DNA of 64,000 bases from Streptomyces sp. Je 1-79. Its GTDB lineage: Bacteria; Actinomycetota; Actinomycetes; Streptomycetales; Streptomycetaceae. Of this stretch, positions 1 to 9,100 are shown one piece after another. A program made the translations under genes and the position numbers. Numbering within the stretch: position 1 is the stretch's first letter; every line of letters starts with the position of its first letter. The notes under the pieces are model-generated. The model did no database searches. It was not told the DNA's origin and saw only the letters and a program-made list of their open reading frames with translations. The stretch covers positions 25,507 through 89,506 of the forward strand of contig NZ_JAMGSL010000003.1 of NCBI RefSeq assembly GCF_025195125.1. The letters run 5' to 3'.

Positions 1-107
1 ACTGTCCACAACATTTGCGGGGTCGTAGCACTGGTGTCTCGACTGTCCGCTCACATAAGATAGTGGTCACTCTTTTTCTTTGTCGATGTATACGAGGTAA
101 CAGGCCA

Positions 108-734
108 GTGGCGGAACACAGGCAGGAACGGGCGATCCGCACACGGGAGTTGGTGCTCCGGGCCGCGGCTGAAGTGTTCGACGAAGCCGGATACCTCGGC
201 GCGAGCATCACCAAGATCCTCGACCGGGCGGGCGTGACGGCGGGCGCCGTGTACTTCCACTTCCGGTCCAAGGAAGGGCTGGCCCGCGCGGTCATCCTGG
301 AGCAGGCCGCGGATCTGAAGTTCCCCGAGGGGGAGGGCGGTCTCCAGCAACTCCTGGACATGACCGGGTACCTCGCGGTGGAGATGCAGCGCAACACCCT
401 GTTGCGGGCGGGCGTCCGGCTCGCGGTCGAGCAGGGGGTGGTGGGCAAGCAGGAGTACTCGATATACGAGTGGTGGGCCGACCGCTTCCACCAGGAGCTC
501 GTCGTCGCGCGGCAGAAGGGACAGTTGCTCGACGGCGTGGACGAGGCCGCCTTCGCGCAGCTCCTGGTCGCCGCGTACACCGGTACGCAAGTCATGTCGC
601 AGCTCTCCACCGGCCGCGCCGACCTGCCCCGCCGGATCACCGACATGTGGCGCTGTCTGCTGCCGGCCCTCGCGCCGGTCCCCGTCATCTCCGGCCTCCG
701 GATCCCCGCCGCCGAGCCGGTGGGCGCCGCGTGA
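108..734 (+). CDS. TetR-family gamma-butyrolactone receptor-like repressor
   Basis: A 208-residue TetR-type DNA-binding regulator. The helix-turn-helix lies at about residues 25-50 (TKILDRAGVTAGAVYFHF), followed by SKEGLARAVI, the signature of ScbR/ArpA gamma-butyrolactone receptors. The C-terminal two thirds would bind a diffusible butanolide. The GTG start at 108 is preferred over the upstream ATG because the family begins just before the RAIRTRE helix. The stop overlaps the next gene (GTGA), so the two are translationally coupled. The AT-rich leader before 108 contains a short palindrome (AGTGGTCACT) that could be an operator. It could instead be a pseudo-receptor that does not bind ligand; sequence alone does not decide this. 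Confidence 0.85.
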   Translation: MAEHRQERAIRTRELVLRAAAEVFDEAGYLGASITKILDRAGVTAGAVYFHFRSKEGLARAVILEQAADLKFPEGEGGLQQLLDMTGYLAVEMQRNTLLRAGVRLAVEQGVVGKQEYSIYEWWADRFHQELVVARQKGQLLDGVDEAAFAQLLVAAYTGTQVMSQLSTGRADLPRRITDMWRCLLPALAPVPVISGLRIPAAEPVGAA

Positions 735-1720
735 GCCGTCCCCTCCGGGTCGTCATGACCGGGGCCACGGGCTTCGTCGGCTCACGGGTCCTCCATCGAC
801 TCGCCGCGACCGCGCGCGAGACGGGGCGCGAGATCTCGATCCGCGCCCTCGGCCGCTCCGCCGCCGCACCCGACTCCGCCCCGCCGGGCGTGAGCTGGAC
901 GCCCGTGGACCTGACGGACCGGGCGTCGCTGCGCACGGCGGCGAGCGGCGCGGACGTCCTGATCCACCTCGCCTCCCGCATCTCCGGCGACGAGGCGCAG
1001 TGCGCCGCGGTCAACGTCGAGGGGACGGCGGCCCTGGTCGACGATGCGGTCCATCACTGGGGGGTGGGCCGCATCGTCCACTTGTCCACCGCCGCGGTCT
1101 ACGGCCCGGGCCCGCACCGCGGGATCACGGTGGACGAGATCGATCCCGCGCCGGTCTCACCCGCCAGCCGCACCCGGCTCGCCGGCGAGGCCCCGGTACT
1201 GGCCGCCGGCGGGATCGTGCTCCGCCCCGGACTCGTGCTGGGCGCGGGCGACCGCTGGGTGGTGCCCGCGCTCGCGGAGCTGCTCGACCGGGTTCCGGCC
1301 CGGTGGGACGGTGGCCGCGGGCAGCTCTCCCTGGTCGACGTGGACGATCTGGCGCGCCTGATCACCGCCCTGGCGACCGCCCCCGACGCACCGGAGCCCG
1401 GCGTCTACCACGCCAGCCATCCCGTTCCCGTCAGCAGCGGTGACCTGATGGCGGAGCTTGCGGCCCTGGACGTACTGCCCGCCGCCGACGAGGACTTGCC
1501 CTGGGAAGCCTGCCTCGACCGCCTGCGCGTCACCCCGGGCCGTATGAGCGAGCGTCAGTTCTCGCTGCTGGCCCAGGACCACTGGTACGCGAGCGAGGAC
1601 GTCTGGCGCGCCGCCCACTGCCCCCCGGGCCCGGGCCCCCTCCATCGCCTCGCGGGCGCGGCGGCCTGGTACCGCTCGTTCCTGGCGTCCGCCTCCGCCG
1701 GCGCCCAGGCGGCGCGGTAG
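731..1720 (+). CDS. NAD(P)-dependent epimerase/reductase (extended SDR)
   Basis: A 329-residue Rossmann-fold protein with an N-terminal dinucleotide-binding motif TGATGFVGS and an SDR-like active-site segment (HLSTAAVYGPG, with Ser and Tyr but spacing looser than the classic YxxxK). The GTG start overlaps the stop of the receptor gene by four bases. Related epimerase/dehydratase genes are often found beside gamma-butyrolactone synthase and receptor genes. A role in butanolide tailoring is therefore inferred from context, not shown by the sequence. The substrate is unknown. Confidence 0.75.
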   Translation: MSRPLRVVMTGATGFVGSRVLHRLAATARETGREISIRALGRSAAAPDSAPPGVSWTPVDLTDRASLRTAASGADVLIHLASRISGDEAQCAAVNVEGTAALVDDAVHHWGVGRIVHLSTAAVYGPGPHRGITVDEIDPAPVSPASRTRLAGEAPVLAAGGIVLRPGLVLGAGDRWVVPALAELLDRVPARWDGGRGQLSLVDVDDLARLITALATAPDAPEPGVYHASHPVPVSSGDLMAELAALDVLPAADEDLPWEACLDRLRVTPGRMSERQFSLLAQDHWYASEDVWRAAHCPPGPGPLHRLAGAAAWYRSFLASASAGAQAAR

Positions 1721-1742
1721 CGGCACGGGGATCCGGCGACGG

Positions 1743-2195
1743 TCACCCCTGGCCGGAGGTCAGGGGTGACACCGGCCGCTCGAAGAAGGTCTCCAGCACC
1801 ACCGTGGCCTGCGTCCCGCCGACGCCGTCGATCGCGTAGAGCCGGCGCAGCACGTCCTGGAGCTGCTCGGTGGTCGCGGTCCGCACCTTCACCAGCACCG
1901 ATGCGCTGCCGGCGACGATGTGCGCCTCCAGGATCTCGGGGATCGCGGCGAAGCTCTCCCCGGCCTCTCCCATCCAGGACGTCGAGTCGATCGTCACGAA
2001 GGCCAGCACGCCACCACCCACCGCCGCCGGGTCGACCTCGGCCGCGGTCCGCCGGATCACACCGCGCTCCCGCAGCTTGCGGACCCGTTCATGGGCGGAG
2101 CCTGCGGAGAGCCCCACGGCCTGGCCGAGCGCGGCATAGGACTGGGTGGCGTCCTGCTGGAGCTCCGACAGCAGAAGGCGATCGATGTGATCCAC
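1743..2195 (-). CDS. Lrp/AsnC-family transcriptional regulator
   Basis: A 150-residue protein with the Lrp/AsnC arrangement. An N-terminal winged helix-turn-helix spans about residues 1-60 (DRLLLSELQQDATQSYAALG, then SAGSAHERVRKLRERGVIRR). A C-terminal RAM ligand-binding and oligomerisation domain follows. The GTG start at 2195 sits behind a GGAGA ribosome site and begins exactly where family members begin. It is divergent from the SMP-30 gene, so it may regulate itself and that neighbour. The effector is unknown. Confidence 0.9.
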   Translation of the reverse strand: MDHIDRLLLSELQQDATQSYAALGQAVGLSAGSAHERVRKLRERGVIRRTAAEVDPAAVGGGVLAFVTIDSTSWMGEAGESFAAIPEILEAHIVAGSASVLVKVRTATTEQLQDVLRRLYAIDGVGGTQATVVLETFFERPVSPLTSGQG

Positions 2196-2230
2196 GACTC
2201 TCCATTCGGTCAAACCTTGCGACAAGGATA

Positions 2231-2256
2231 CGACATCAGCCAATCTCGCGATGTCG
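2231..2256. promoter_or_regulatory. Inverted repeat in the Lrp/SMP-30 divergent intergenic region
   Basis: CGACATC at 2231-2237 and GATGTCG at 2250-2256 form a perfect 7-bp inverted repeat with a 12-nt spacer. It lies between the two divergent start codons, where an Lrp/AsnC regulator would be expected to bind. No consensus site was tested; the assignment is inference. Confidence 0.35.
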
Positions 2257-2300
2257 CCAAACATCATTCGGCGTCCCGGGATCGCAATGGGGAGGACTGC

Positions 2301-3248
2301 ATGAGCAACGAGAGCCCTGCGCTGTACGAGATGTTCGACGAGAGGTTCCGTACGGGGCGGTGCATGAACGGCGACGACGCCCTGGAGGTCCTCCACACGG
2401 GCTGCCGCTGGGCCGAGGGTCCGGTCTATCTGCCCGCCTGGCGGCAGGTGATCTGGAGCGACATCCCCAACGACCGGATGCTGCGGTGGGACGAGGAGAC
2501 CGGCGCGGTCGCGGTCTTCCGCCGGGAGGCCGGCCACACCAACGGCAACACCCTCGACCGCGAGGGCCGCCTGATCACCTGTGAGCAGGGGAACCGGCGG
2601 GTGACCCGGACCGAGCACGACGGCACGGTCACCGTGCTGGCCGACCGCTGGCAGGGCAAGCGCCTGAACAGCCCGAACGACGCGACGGTGAAGTCCGACG
2701 GCTCGATCTGGTTCTCCGACCCGGACTTCGGCATCACCAGCGACTACGAGGGCTATCGCGCGGAGAGCGAGATCGGTTCGAACAACGTCTACCGGATCGA
2801 CCCGGCCGACGGCTCCGTGCACCTGGTCGCCGACTGCTTCGCCGCCCCGAACGGCCTGGTCTTCTCGGCCGACGAGCGGAGGCTGTTCGTCTCCGACACC
2901 CGGGCCGGCCGCATCCGCGTCTTCGACGTACGCGAGGACAACACCCTGTCGCCGGGCGAGACCTTCGCCGAAGCCGCGCCCCGCGCGAAGGCCCGCTTCG
3001 ACAACCTCCGCTTCGACGCCGACGGCCGTCTCTGGGCGGCCGCGATGTCCGACGGCGTGCACTGCTACGACCCCGACGGCACCCTGCTCGGCCGCCTGGT
3101 CGTCCCCGAGTCGGTGGCCAACATCGCCTGGGGCGGCGCGAAACGAAACCGCCTCTTCATCACGGCGGAGACGAGCCTCTACTCCGTGGTCATGGCGGTC
3201 ACGGGCACCCACCCGACGGGCCCGGGGCGCAGGCCCTGGCTGAGCTGA
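2301..3248 (+). CDS. SMP-30/gluconolactonase/LRE family lactonase
   Basis: A 315-residue six-bladed beta-propeller hydrolase of the SMP-30/gluconolactonase family, which opens sugar or other lactones using one divalent metal. Family motifs are present: WAEGPVYLP near residue 38 (metal-binding Glu), GHTNGNTLDREGRL, LNSPNDATVKSDGSIWFSDP, and FAAPNGLVFSADE. There is no signal peptide, so it is probably cytoplasmic. ATG at 2301 follows a GGGGAGGA ribosome site. The divergent Lrp regulator suggests control by a small metabolite. The true substrate cannot be told from sequence. Confidence 0.88.
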   Translation: MSNESPALYEMFDERFRTGRCMNGDDALEVLHTGCRWAEGPVYLPAWRQVIWSDIPNDRMLRWDEETGAVAVFRREAGHTNGNTLDREGRLITCEQGNRRVTRTEHDGTVTVLADRWQGKRLNSPNDATVKSDGSIWFSDPDFGITSDYEGYRAESEIGSNNVYRIDPADGSVHLVADCFAAPNGLVFSADERRLFVSDTRAGRIRVFDVREDNTLSPGETFAEAAPRAKARFDNLRFDADGRLWAAAMSDGVHCYDPDGTLLGRLVVPESVANIAWGGAKRNRLFITAETSLYSVVMAVTGTHPTGPGRRPWLS

Positions 3249-3330
3249 GAAGCCCCGGAGCCGGGCGCGAGCCTTGCCCGGAGCCGAACCGGCTACCCCG
3301 TGCTGGACCAGCAGCCGTAGTGTCCGTGGG

Positions 3331-3933
3331 ATGACCGCGAAGCCTTCGGACCTCCTGCTCCGGGCCCTCGACGTTCCGGGCGAGCCGCCCCTGCGGCCGC
3401 TGCCACCCGTGGTGACGGAACTCCTGCGTTCTCTGGGGGCCCCGCCCCGTCTGGCGGCGCACCTGCGCGCGGTCCACGACGTCGCGGTCGAGCTGGCCGA
3501 CTGGGTGCGGGACCGCTACCCGGACCTGGCCGTCGATCGTGATGCCCTCCTCTTCGGCGCGGCCACCCATGACGTGGGCAAGACCCTGCACCCCGAGGAG
3601 CTCGCCGGGCCCGGCTCGGCGCATGAGGCGGCCGGGCGCGACCTGCTGCTGGACCGCGGCTTCGCCCCGGGCCTGGCCCGGTTCGCCGCTACCCACGCGA
3701 GCTGGGACGACCCCGGTGTGACGATCGAGGACCTTCTTGTCAGCACGGCCGACAAGATCTGGAAGGACAAGCGCGTCCCCGACCTCGAGGACAGGCTTGT
3801 CCGGGCGCTGGCCGGGGCGACGGGGCGGGAGCCCTGGGCGGAGTTCCTCGCGCTCGACGACCTGCTCGCCCGCCTCGGCGCGGACGCCGGCCGCCGCCTG
3901 GCCTTCCAGTCGGAGTTCCCGGTCCACCCGTGA
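3331..3933 (+). CDS. HD-domain protein (putative metal-dependent phosphohydrolase)
   Basis: A 200-residue protein with an HD core: first His in LRAVHDVAVELADWV, the His-Asp doublet in GAATHDVGKTLHP, a further His in FAATHASWDD and a late Asp in LVSTADKIWKDKR. This is the metal-ligand pattern of HD phosphohydrolases acting on nucleotides or related phosphates. The ATG at 3331 has no clear ribosome site, but TAGTGT lies seven bases upstream. This matches a -10 box for a leaderless transcript. The substrate is unknown. Confidence 0.75.
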   Translation: MTAKPSDLLLRALDVPGEPPLRPLPPVVTELLRSLGAPPRLAAHLRAVHDVAVELADWVRDRYPDLAVDRDALLFGAATHDVGKTLHPEELAGPGSAHEAAGRDLLLDRGFAPGLARFAATHASWDDPGVTIEDLLVSTADKIWKDKRVPDLEDRLVRALAGATGREPWAEFLALDDLLARLGADAGRRLAFQSEFPVHP

Positions 3934-3954
3934 CCCGGAAGCCATGACCAGGCC

Positions 3955-4016
3955 GACCGGCGTACAACTTTTCGATCTCCACGCCGGTCTTGCGTGTGCG
4001 GCGTCCTCCGCCGCAC
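3955..4016. terminator. Two consecutive hairpins after the HD gene
   Basis: GACCGGCGT at 3955-3963 pairs with ACGCCGGTC at 3981-3989 (9 bp, long loop). GTGCGGCG at 3996-4003 pairs with CGCCGCAC at 4009-4016 (8 bp, 5-nt loop). They sit between the HD gene and the FG-GAP gene. They may terminate the former or shape the leader of the latter. Neither has a T tract. Confidence 0.4.
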
Positions 4017-4047
4017 CCGCTCTCGCCTTCCGAGGAGGCTCAGCGCC

Positions 4048-5364
4048 TTGTACCGCGCTTCCGTTCACATGCCCCGACTCCGGCAGACCGCCGCCGTCGC
4101 CGTCATCCTCGCCGCCACGACGGCCGGCACCCTGACGCTGCCGTCCGGCGCGATGGCCGCGCCCACCGCCCCGCCGGAGACCGCCACGCCGCAGACCGCC
4201 GCGGCGCCGCGGACCGCCGCCGAGGAGGAACTCGTCGTCACGTACGAGAACGTGCCCCAGGCCGTCACCTTCTCCCCCGCCGAGCGCGGCACCAGGCTGG
4301 AGTGGCAGTTCAACCAGCTCGACGTGGACGTCGTCGTCGAACTGACCCACGTCGCCACCGGGCGGAAGACGGTCCTCGAATCCCCGTGGGATCCGGACAC
4401 CGAGTTCGCCTGGGTCCACTGGAGCGACACGTACGGCCCGCACTACTCCACCTACAGCGGCGCGTACACCTGGAAGATGACGGCCACGCCGAGTACCGGC
4501 TCCGGGCCCGGCGTCCAGCGGGCCGGCAGCCTCACACTCACCCTGGTCCCCGACGCCCACGACTTCAACGACACCCGCGAACCCGACGTCCTCGTCCGTG
4601 ACTCGTCCGGCACCCTCTCCGCCTACGACATCGACGAGCTGTACCGCATGCGCGAGACCGAGTGCGACTGGATCGGGCCCTGCGAGCCGCCGGTCAAGGA
4701 CCCGGCGCGGACGGTCCTCGGTACGGGCTGGAACACGTACACGCTGATGTCCGCCCCCGGCGACCTCGGCGGGACCCCCGCCGAGGATGTCGTCGGCCGT
4801 GACCGTGACGGCGTCCTCTGGCTGCACCGGGGCGACAAGGGCAAGCTCCTGCCCCGAACGAAGGTCGGCGGCGGCTGGAACGTCTACAACAAGCTCGTCG
4901 GCGGCGCCGACCTCACGGGCGACGGCCGCGGCGACCTCCTGGCCACCGACACCTCGGGCGCCCTGTGGCTCTACAGGTCCACCGGTAACACCAAGGCCCC
5001 CTTCAGCGCCCGCAAGAAGATCGGCGGCGGCTGGGGGATCTACAACCTGATGACCGGCGCCGGCAACCTCGCCGGAGGACCCGGCGGCGACCTTCTGGCC
5101 CGCGACCGGGACGGGGTCCTCTGGCTCTACCTCGGCAAGGGCGACGGCACCTTCACCGCCCGCCGCAAGGTCGGCGGCGGCTGGCAGAAGTACAGCTACC
5201 TCGTCCCCGCCGGGGCGAACTACCCGGGATCGGCCGACCTGTACGCGATCGGCCCCTCGGGCTCCGCCCTCTACTGGGGCCGGGGCAGCGTCGACCGGCC
5301 CTTCTCGTCACCACAGGCCATGCCGCTTCGGACCGATTCCACCCGCTTCAAGACCTTCTTCTGA
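4048..5364 (+). CDS. Secreted FG-GAP/VCBS repeat protein
   Basis: A 438-residue exported protein. A TTG start at 4048 sits nine bases after a strong GAGGAGG site and is preferred to ATG 4069. The N-terminus is a Sec signal peptide ending near SGAMAA, followed by an Ala/Pro/Thr-rich linker. The C-terminal half has repeated FG-GAP-like blades, each with the pattern GGGWxxYN...DLTGDGxGDLLAxDxxGxLWLYxG, at about residues 225-400. These are calcium-binding beta-propeller blades common in Streptomyces secreted proteins. No catalytic domain is visible. It ends 47 bp before the left island repeat, so it belongs to the chromosomal backbone. Confidence 0.82.
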   Translation: MYRASVHMPRLRQTAAVAVILAATTAGTLTLPSGAMAAPTAPPETATPQTAAAPRTAAEEELVVTYENVPQAVTFSPAERGTRLEWQFNQLDVDVVVELTHVATGRKTVLESPWDPDTEFAWVHWSDTYGPHYSTYSGAYTWKMTATPSTGSGPGVQRAGSLTLTLVPDAHDFNDTREPDVLVRDSSGTLSAYDIDELYRMRETECDWIGPCEPPVKDPARTVLGTGWNTYTLMSAPGDLGGTPAEDVVGRDRDGVLWLHRGDKGKLLPRTKVGGGWNVYNKLVGGADLTGDGRGDLLATDTSGALWLYRSTGNTKAPFSARKKIGGGWGIYNLMTGAGNLAGGPGGDLLARDRDGVLWLYLGKGDGTFTARRKVGGGWQKYSYLVPAGANYPGSADLYAIGPSGSALYWGRGSVDRPFSSPQAMPLRTDSTRFKTFF

Positions 5365-5411
5365 CGGTCACGCGGCAGTCCTCGGAAGATCGAGCCGACC
5401 GCGGTCCGTCG

Positions 5412-5509
5412 CCGAGAACCGGCCATGACCAGCAAAAAGACCCTCCCGAAGGAGGGTCTGTGGTGGAGCGCCCCCGGCAGGACTCGAACCTGCGGCCAAG
5501 GCTTAGAAG
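5412..5509. repeat. Left direct repeat of the island (partial tRNA-Arg 3' end, att site)
   Basis: Positions 5412-5500 are identical over 89 bp to 20139-20227. After one single-base indel, the next nine bases (GCTTAGAAG) also match 20229-20237. The block copies the 3' part of the tRNA-Arg gene, from the anticodon loop to the 3' end, and includes the downstream hairpin terminator (5434-5459). Identity stops in the anticodon loop, a usual exchange point for tyrosine integrases. No complete tRNA is formed here. Confidence 0.92.
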
Positions 5510-6193
5510 AGACTCGGCCGAACCGGATGCCACAGGCGCTGACCTGCTGCTTCAGAAGGGGGAGTTGCGAGAGTCCTGTCGTGACTCAGCGCGTCTCAGA
5601 TCGCGACTCAGGTGGAGATCGATGAAGAGACCACCACCCCGGGGCGGTGGTGGTCTCTTCCACGCTCTAGCGGTGGCCGGTGCCCGCCAAGATCCGCGCC
5701 ATGCGCAAGGGTCGCGGTCTTGTGTGGCGTCACCGATGCGGTCGAGTTCCTCGCGCAGCCGGCAGGACGACGCGGCTCCCGAGTACCGCCGCCAGGCCCT
5801 GGAGATGCTGGGCCGGACCCAAGAGGCCGAGGCCGAGGCCCGCCGGGCGTACGCGACCGAGCAGGGCCGCCGCTTGTTCCAGCACAACTGGAACGGCGCG
5901 GACGCCGTCGCCGCTGCCGCCGACACGGCCCGGGAGCGCACCGCTCAGTCGACGGGGGTGTCCGGAACGCGCCGGAGCGGGCCGATAGTCCACCCTCCGA
6001 TACGGGTGCGGAGTGATTCTGCTCACGCCGTGCAATCACTTCTAGGGTGAATTGACGCGTACATAACGAATTTGCGGGTTTCATGAACGCATAAGCCCGG
6101 GACTGCGCAAGTCGGATTCAGGGCATGGTTTGTGAGTTGCTGCCGGCTTCGATAGGACTGCCCCCACTGATCCATTCTGTGGGGGCTACAACG
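5510..6193. other. Island left-end region without a convincing intact gene
   Basis: No intact gene is supported. One forward frame encodes, at about 5775-5960, a helical Ala/Glu/Arg-rich segment (RRQALEMLGRTQEAEAEARR, then LFQHNWNGADAV). It resembles a TPR-like helix pair and may be a gene remnant. Near the repeat, GACTCAG occurs at 5583-5589 and 5605-5611, which could be integrase arm-type sites. A perfect hairpin lies at 5624-5660. The toxin promoter should lie in the more AT-rich stretch at about 6040-6130. Confidence 0.4.
5624..5660. terminator. Perfect 15-bp inverted repeat
   Basis: GAAGAGACCACCACC at 5624-5638 pairs perfectly with 5646-5660, with a 7-nt GC loop. It is a strong hairpin without a T tract. 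It could insulate the toxin gene from read-through or be left over from a lost gene. Confidence 0.5.
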
Positions 6194-9100
6194 GTGCGCA
6201 TCACCCGACCACTCGTCATATCCATGGCGATCACCATGACCGTGCTCGCGGGCACGGAACAAGCAGCGCAGGCCGTCGGCCTGTGGTCTGCTTCCAGATC
6301 CGGCCCAGGTGCCGGTGAAATCCCTGAACAGGGCTGGGGGTCGGCCCGCGGGCGCGGCCACGCCGCCTCCGGCGACGCCACCGACGCGGACGCGTCCGGC
6401 GGCCGCGCCGGCGCCCTGAAGGGGCGCGGCGAACTCGCGCCGGACTCCGGCACCACCCGGCTGAAGCTGGGCAAGGCGCCCAAGACGCAGGTGCCGTCCT
6501 ACCGCAAGGTCCCGTCGCCGCGCCGGGCCGCGCCCAAGGGGTTCGACCCCAAGGCCAGTTCGGAGGTGCCCGGCAAGCGGGCCGCCGATGCGCGGACGTT
6601 CGCCAACCCGGACGGCACCTTCACGACCCGCTACTACAACGAGCGGGTCAACTTCCTCGGTCACGACGGCAAGTGGAAGGCGATCGACACCCGGCTGGCG
6701 AAGTCGTCGCCACTGGCGCTGACGGAGGAGACCCCGGGATCCGGCTGGCAGGCCAAGTCGACCGAGGACACGATCTACTTCTCCGAGTTCTCCGATGCGG
6801 AAACGTTTGTCCGCCTGGGTACCGGCATCGACGACAGCACCGCGGTCGGCTACTCGATCGAGGGCGCGGCCCGCTCACAGGGCCGTGTCAACGGCAGCGT
6901 GATCACGTACCCGGACGTCCGTCCTTCGGCGGACGTGGAACTGATCGCAGGAAGCGACTCCGTCAAGGAGACGCTGATCCTCAAGGACAAGAACGCGCCG
7001 ACCGAATGGCGCTTCCCGCTGGCCCTCAAGGGCCTGACGGCCAAGCTCGACGGCCTCGGCGGCGTCGTCTTCAACGACGCGGCGGGCCGTCAGCAGGGCT
7101 GGATGCCGGCGGGCTGGATGGAAGACTCCAAGAAGGCGCCGAACTCCGACGAGGGCGTCATCTCCTCCGGCGTCACCTACGACCTCGCACGCGACGGCTC
7201 CCGGCAGGTCCTGGTCGTCAAGCTGGACCAGAAGTGGTTGTCGGCCCCCGAGCGAGTCTTCCCCGTGAAGGTCGACCCCTCGGTGAACGGTCTGGAGGCG
7301 GCCTCCGGCACGTACGTCGAGTCGCCGTTCAACCAGAACTTCTCCAGCTCCACCGAGCTCAAGGTCGGCACGTACGACGGCGGCGCCCACAAGGCGGCCT
7401 CGTTCCTGAAGTTCAACGGCCTGGACACCACCCTCAGGAACGCGTTCGTCATCAACGCGAACCTGAGCCTCTACAACACCTACTCCTACTCCTGCACCGC
7501 ACGCCCGGTGACGGTGCACGAGATCACCTCCAACTGGTCCGAGGGCAGCGTCAACAGCTACCCCGGTCCCGCCACCGGCGGCGCGCTGGGCTCCAAGTCC
7601 TTCGCGCACGCCTGGCGCCAGGACGGCAACTCCCCCTGGCACTGCGGCGCCGCCACGTGGGAGTCGATCCCGCTCGGCGACGCCGGCCGCAAGCTGGTCG
7701 ACGACTGGACGCACGGCCGCAAGGCCAACTACGGCCTGGCCGTGAAGGCGGCCACGGACGACTCCAGGACCTGGAAGAAGTTCGGCTCCGACAACTACCC
7801 GAACGGCAAGCCCAGCCTCGACGTCACCTGGTCGAAGTACGGGGCCGCGTACGAGTTGGGCGGCTTCGTCCAGCCCCCGACGGCCACCGCCGACGGCATC
7901 TTCAAGGTCACCGTCACCAACCAGGGCCAGCAGACCTGGGGCAAGAACAGCAACTTCAAGCTGCGCTACGACCTGTTCGACGCCAACGGCAACAAGGTGG
8001 GCGGTGACTACTGGAGCAAGATCCGGTGGACGGACATGCCGTACGACGTCGGGCCCGGAGGCTCCGCCACCGTCGACGCGCACATCGCCCCGCTGGCACC
8101 CGGCACGTACACGATCCAGTGGACGATGGACGAGTACGGCGTCCGGAGCTTCGTCGACGACGGCGTCCCCGGCCCGACCGTGCGCTTCGACGCGGTCAAC
8201 GTCCCGCCGTACGTGACGGGCGCGGCTCCGCCGAGCGGCACGGTCGTCGACACCCTCACCCCGACGTTGTGGGCGACGGCCACCGACCAGGACAAGTCCC
8301 CTGGCGCGCTGACCTACCAGTTCGAGGTCTGCGAGGTCGAGGGCAAGGACCTCCGCAAGAACTGCCACGGCAACACGCACGCGGCCTCCGAGAGCTGGAC
8401 CGTTCCGTCGGACTGGCTGAAGTGGGCGAAGACGTACGCCTGGTACGCCTACGCGAACGACGGCAAGGACCAGTCCTCGCGCACCGCGCCGTCGATCCTG
8501 ACCACCCAGGTACCGCAGCCTGTCATCACCTCCCACCTCGGCGGCGCCGACAGCGGCCGCACCTTCGGCGAGCGGGCCGGCAACTACGCCACCGCCGCCA
8601 CCGACGCCGCCGTACCGAGCGCGGGCCCCGAGCTCGCGGTCACGCGTACGTACAACTCGCAGGACCCGCGCCAGACGAACGCCTTCGGCGCCGGCTGGGC
8701 CACCCGCTGGGACATGCGGGCGGTCGCCGAGCCCGACGGCAGCGTCGTCGTCACCCTCGCCAGCGGCAGCCAGGTCCGGTTCGGCCGCAACGCCGACGGC
8801 ACCTATAGCGCGCCGGCCGGTTCCGTGGACGTGCTCTCCGAGGTCGCCGGCGGCGGCTGGACGCTGCGCGACGCGGCGGCCACGGTCCACACCTTCGACG
8901 CGGCGGGCCGCCTGACGAAGGTCAAGGACGGCCACGGGCGCGAGCAGACGCTCACCTACACGGCCGGGAAGCTGACGAAGGCCACGGACGCGCTGTCCAA
9001 GCGCGCGCTGACCTTCACCTGGTCGGGCGCGCACGTCGCGTCGGTGTCCACCGATGCGGTCGGTCCGATCGCGCCGGCGCTCACCTGGTCGTACACCTAT

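Noticed and set aside
5434..5510. A second tRNA-Arg gene at the left repeat
   Set aside because: Only the 3' half is present; sequence beyond the anticodon loop diverges and cannot form the D arm or acceptor 5' strand.
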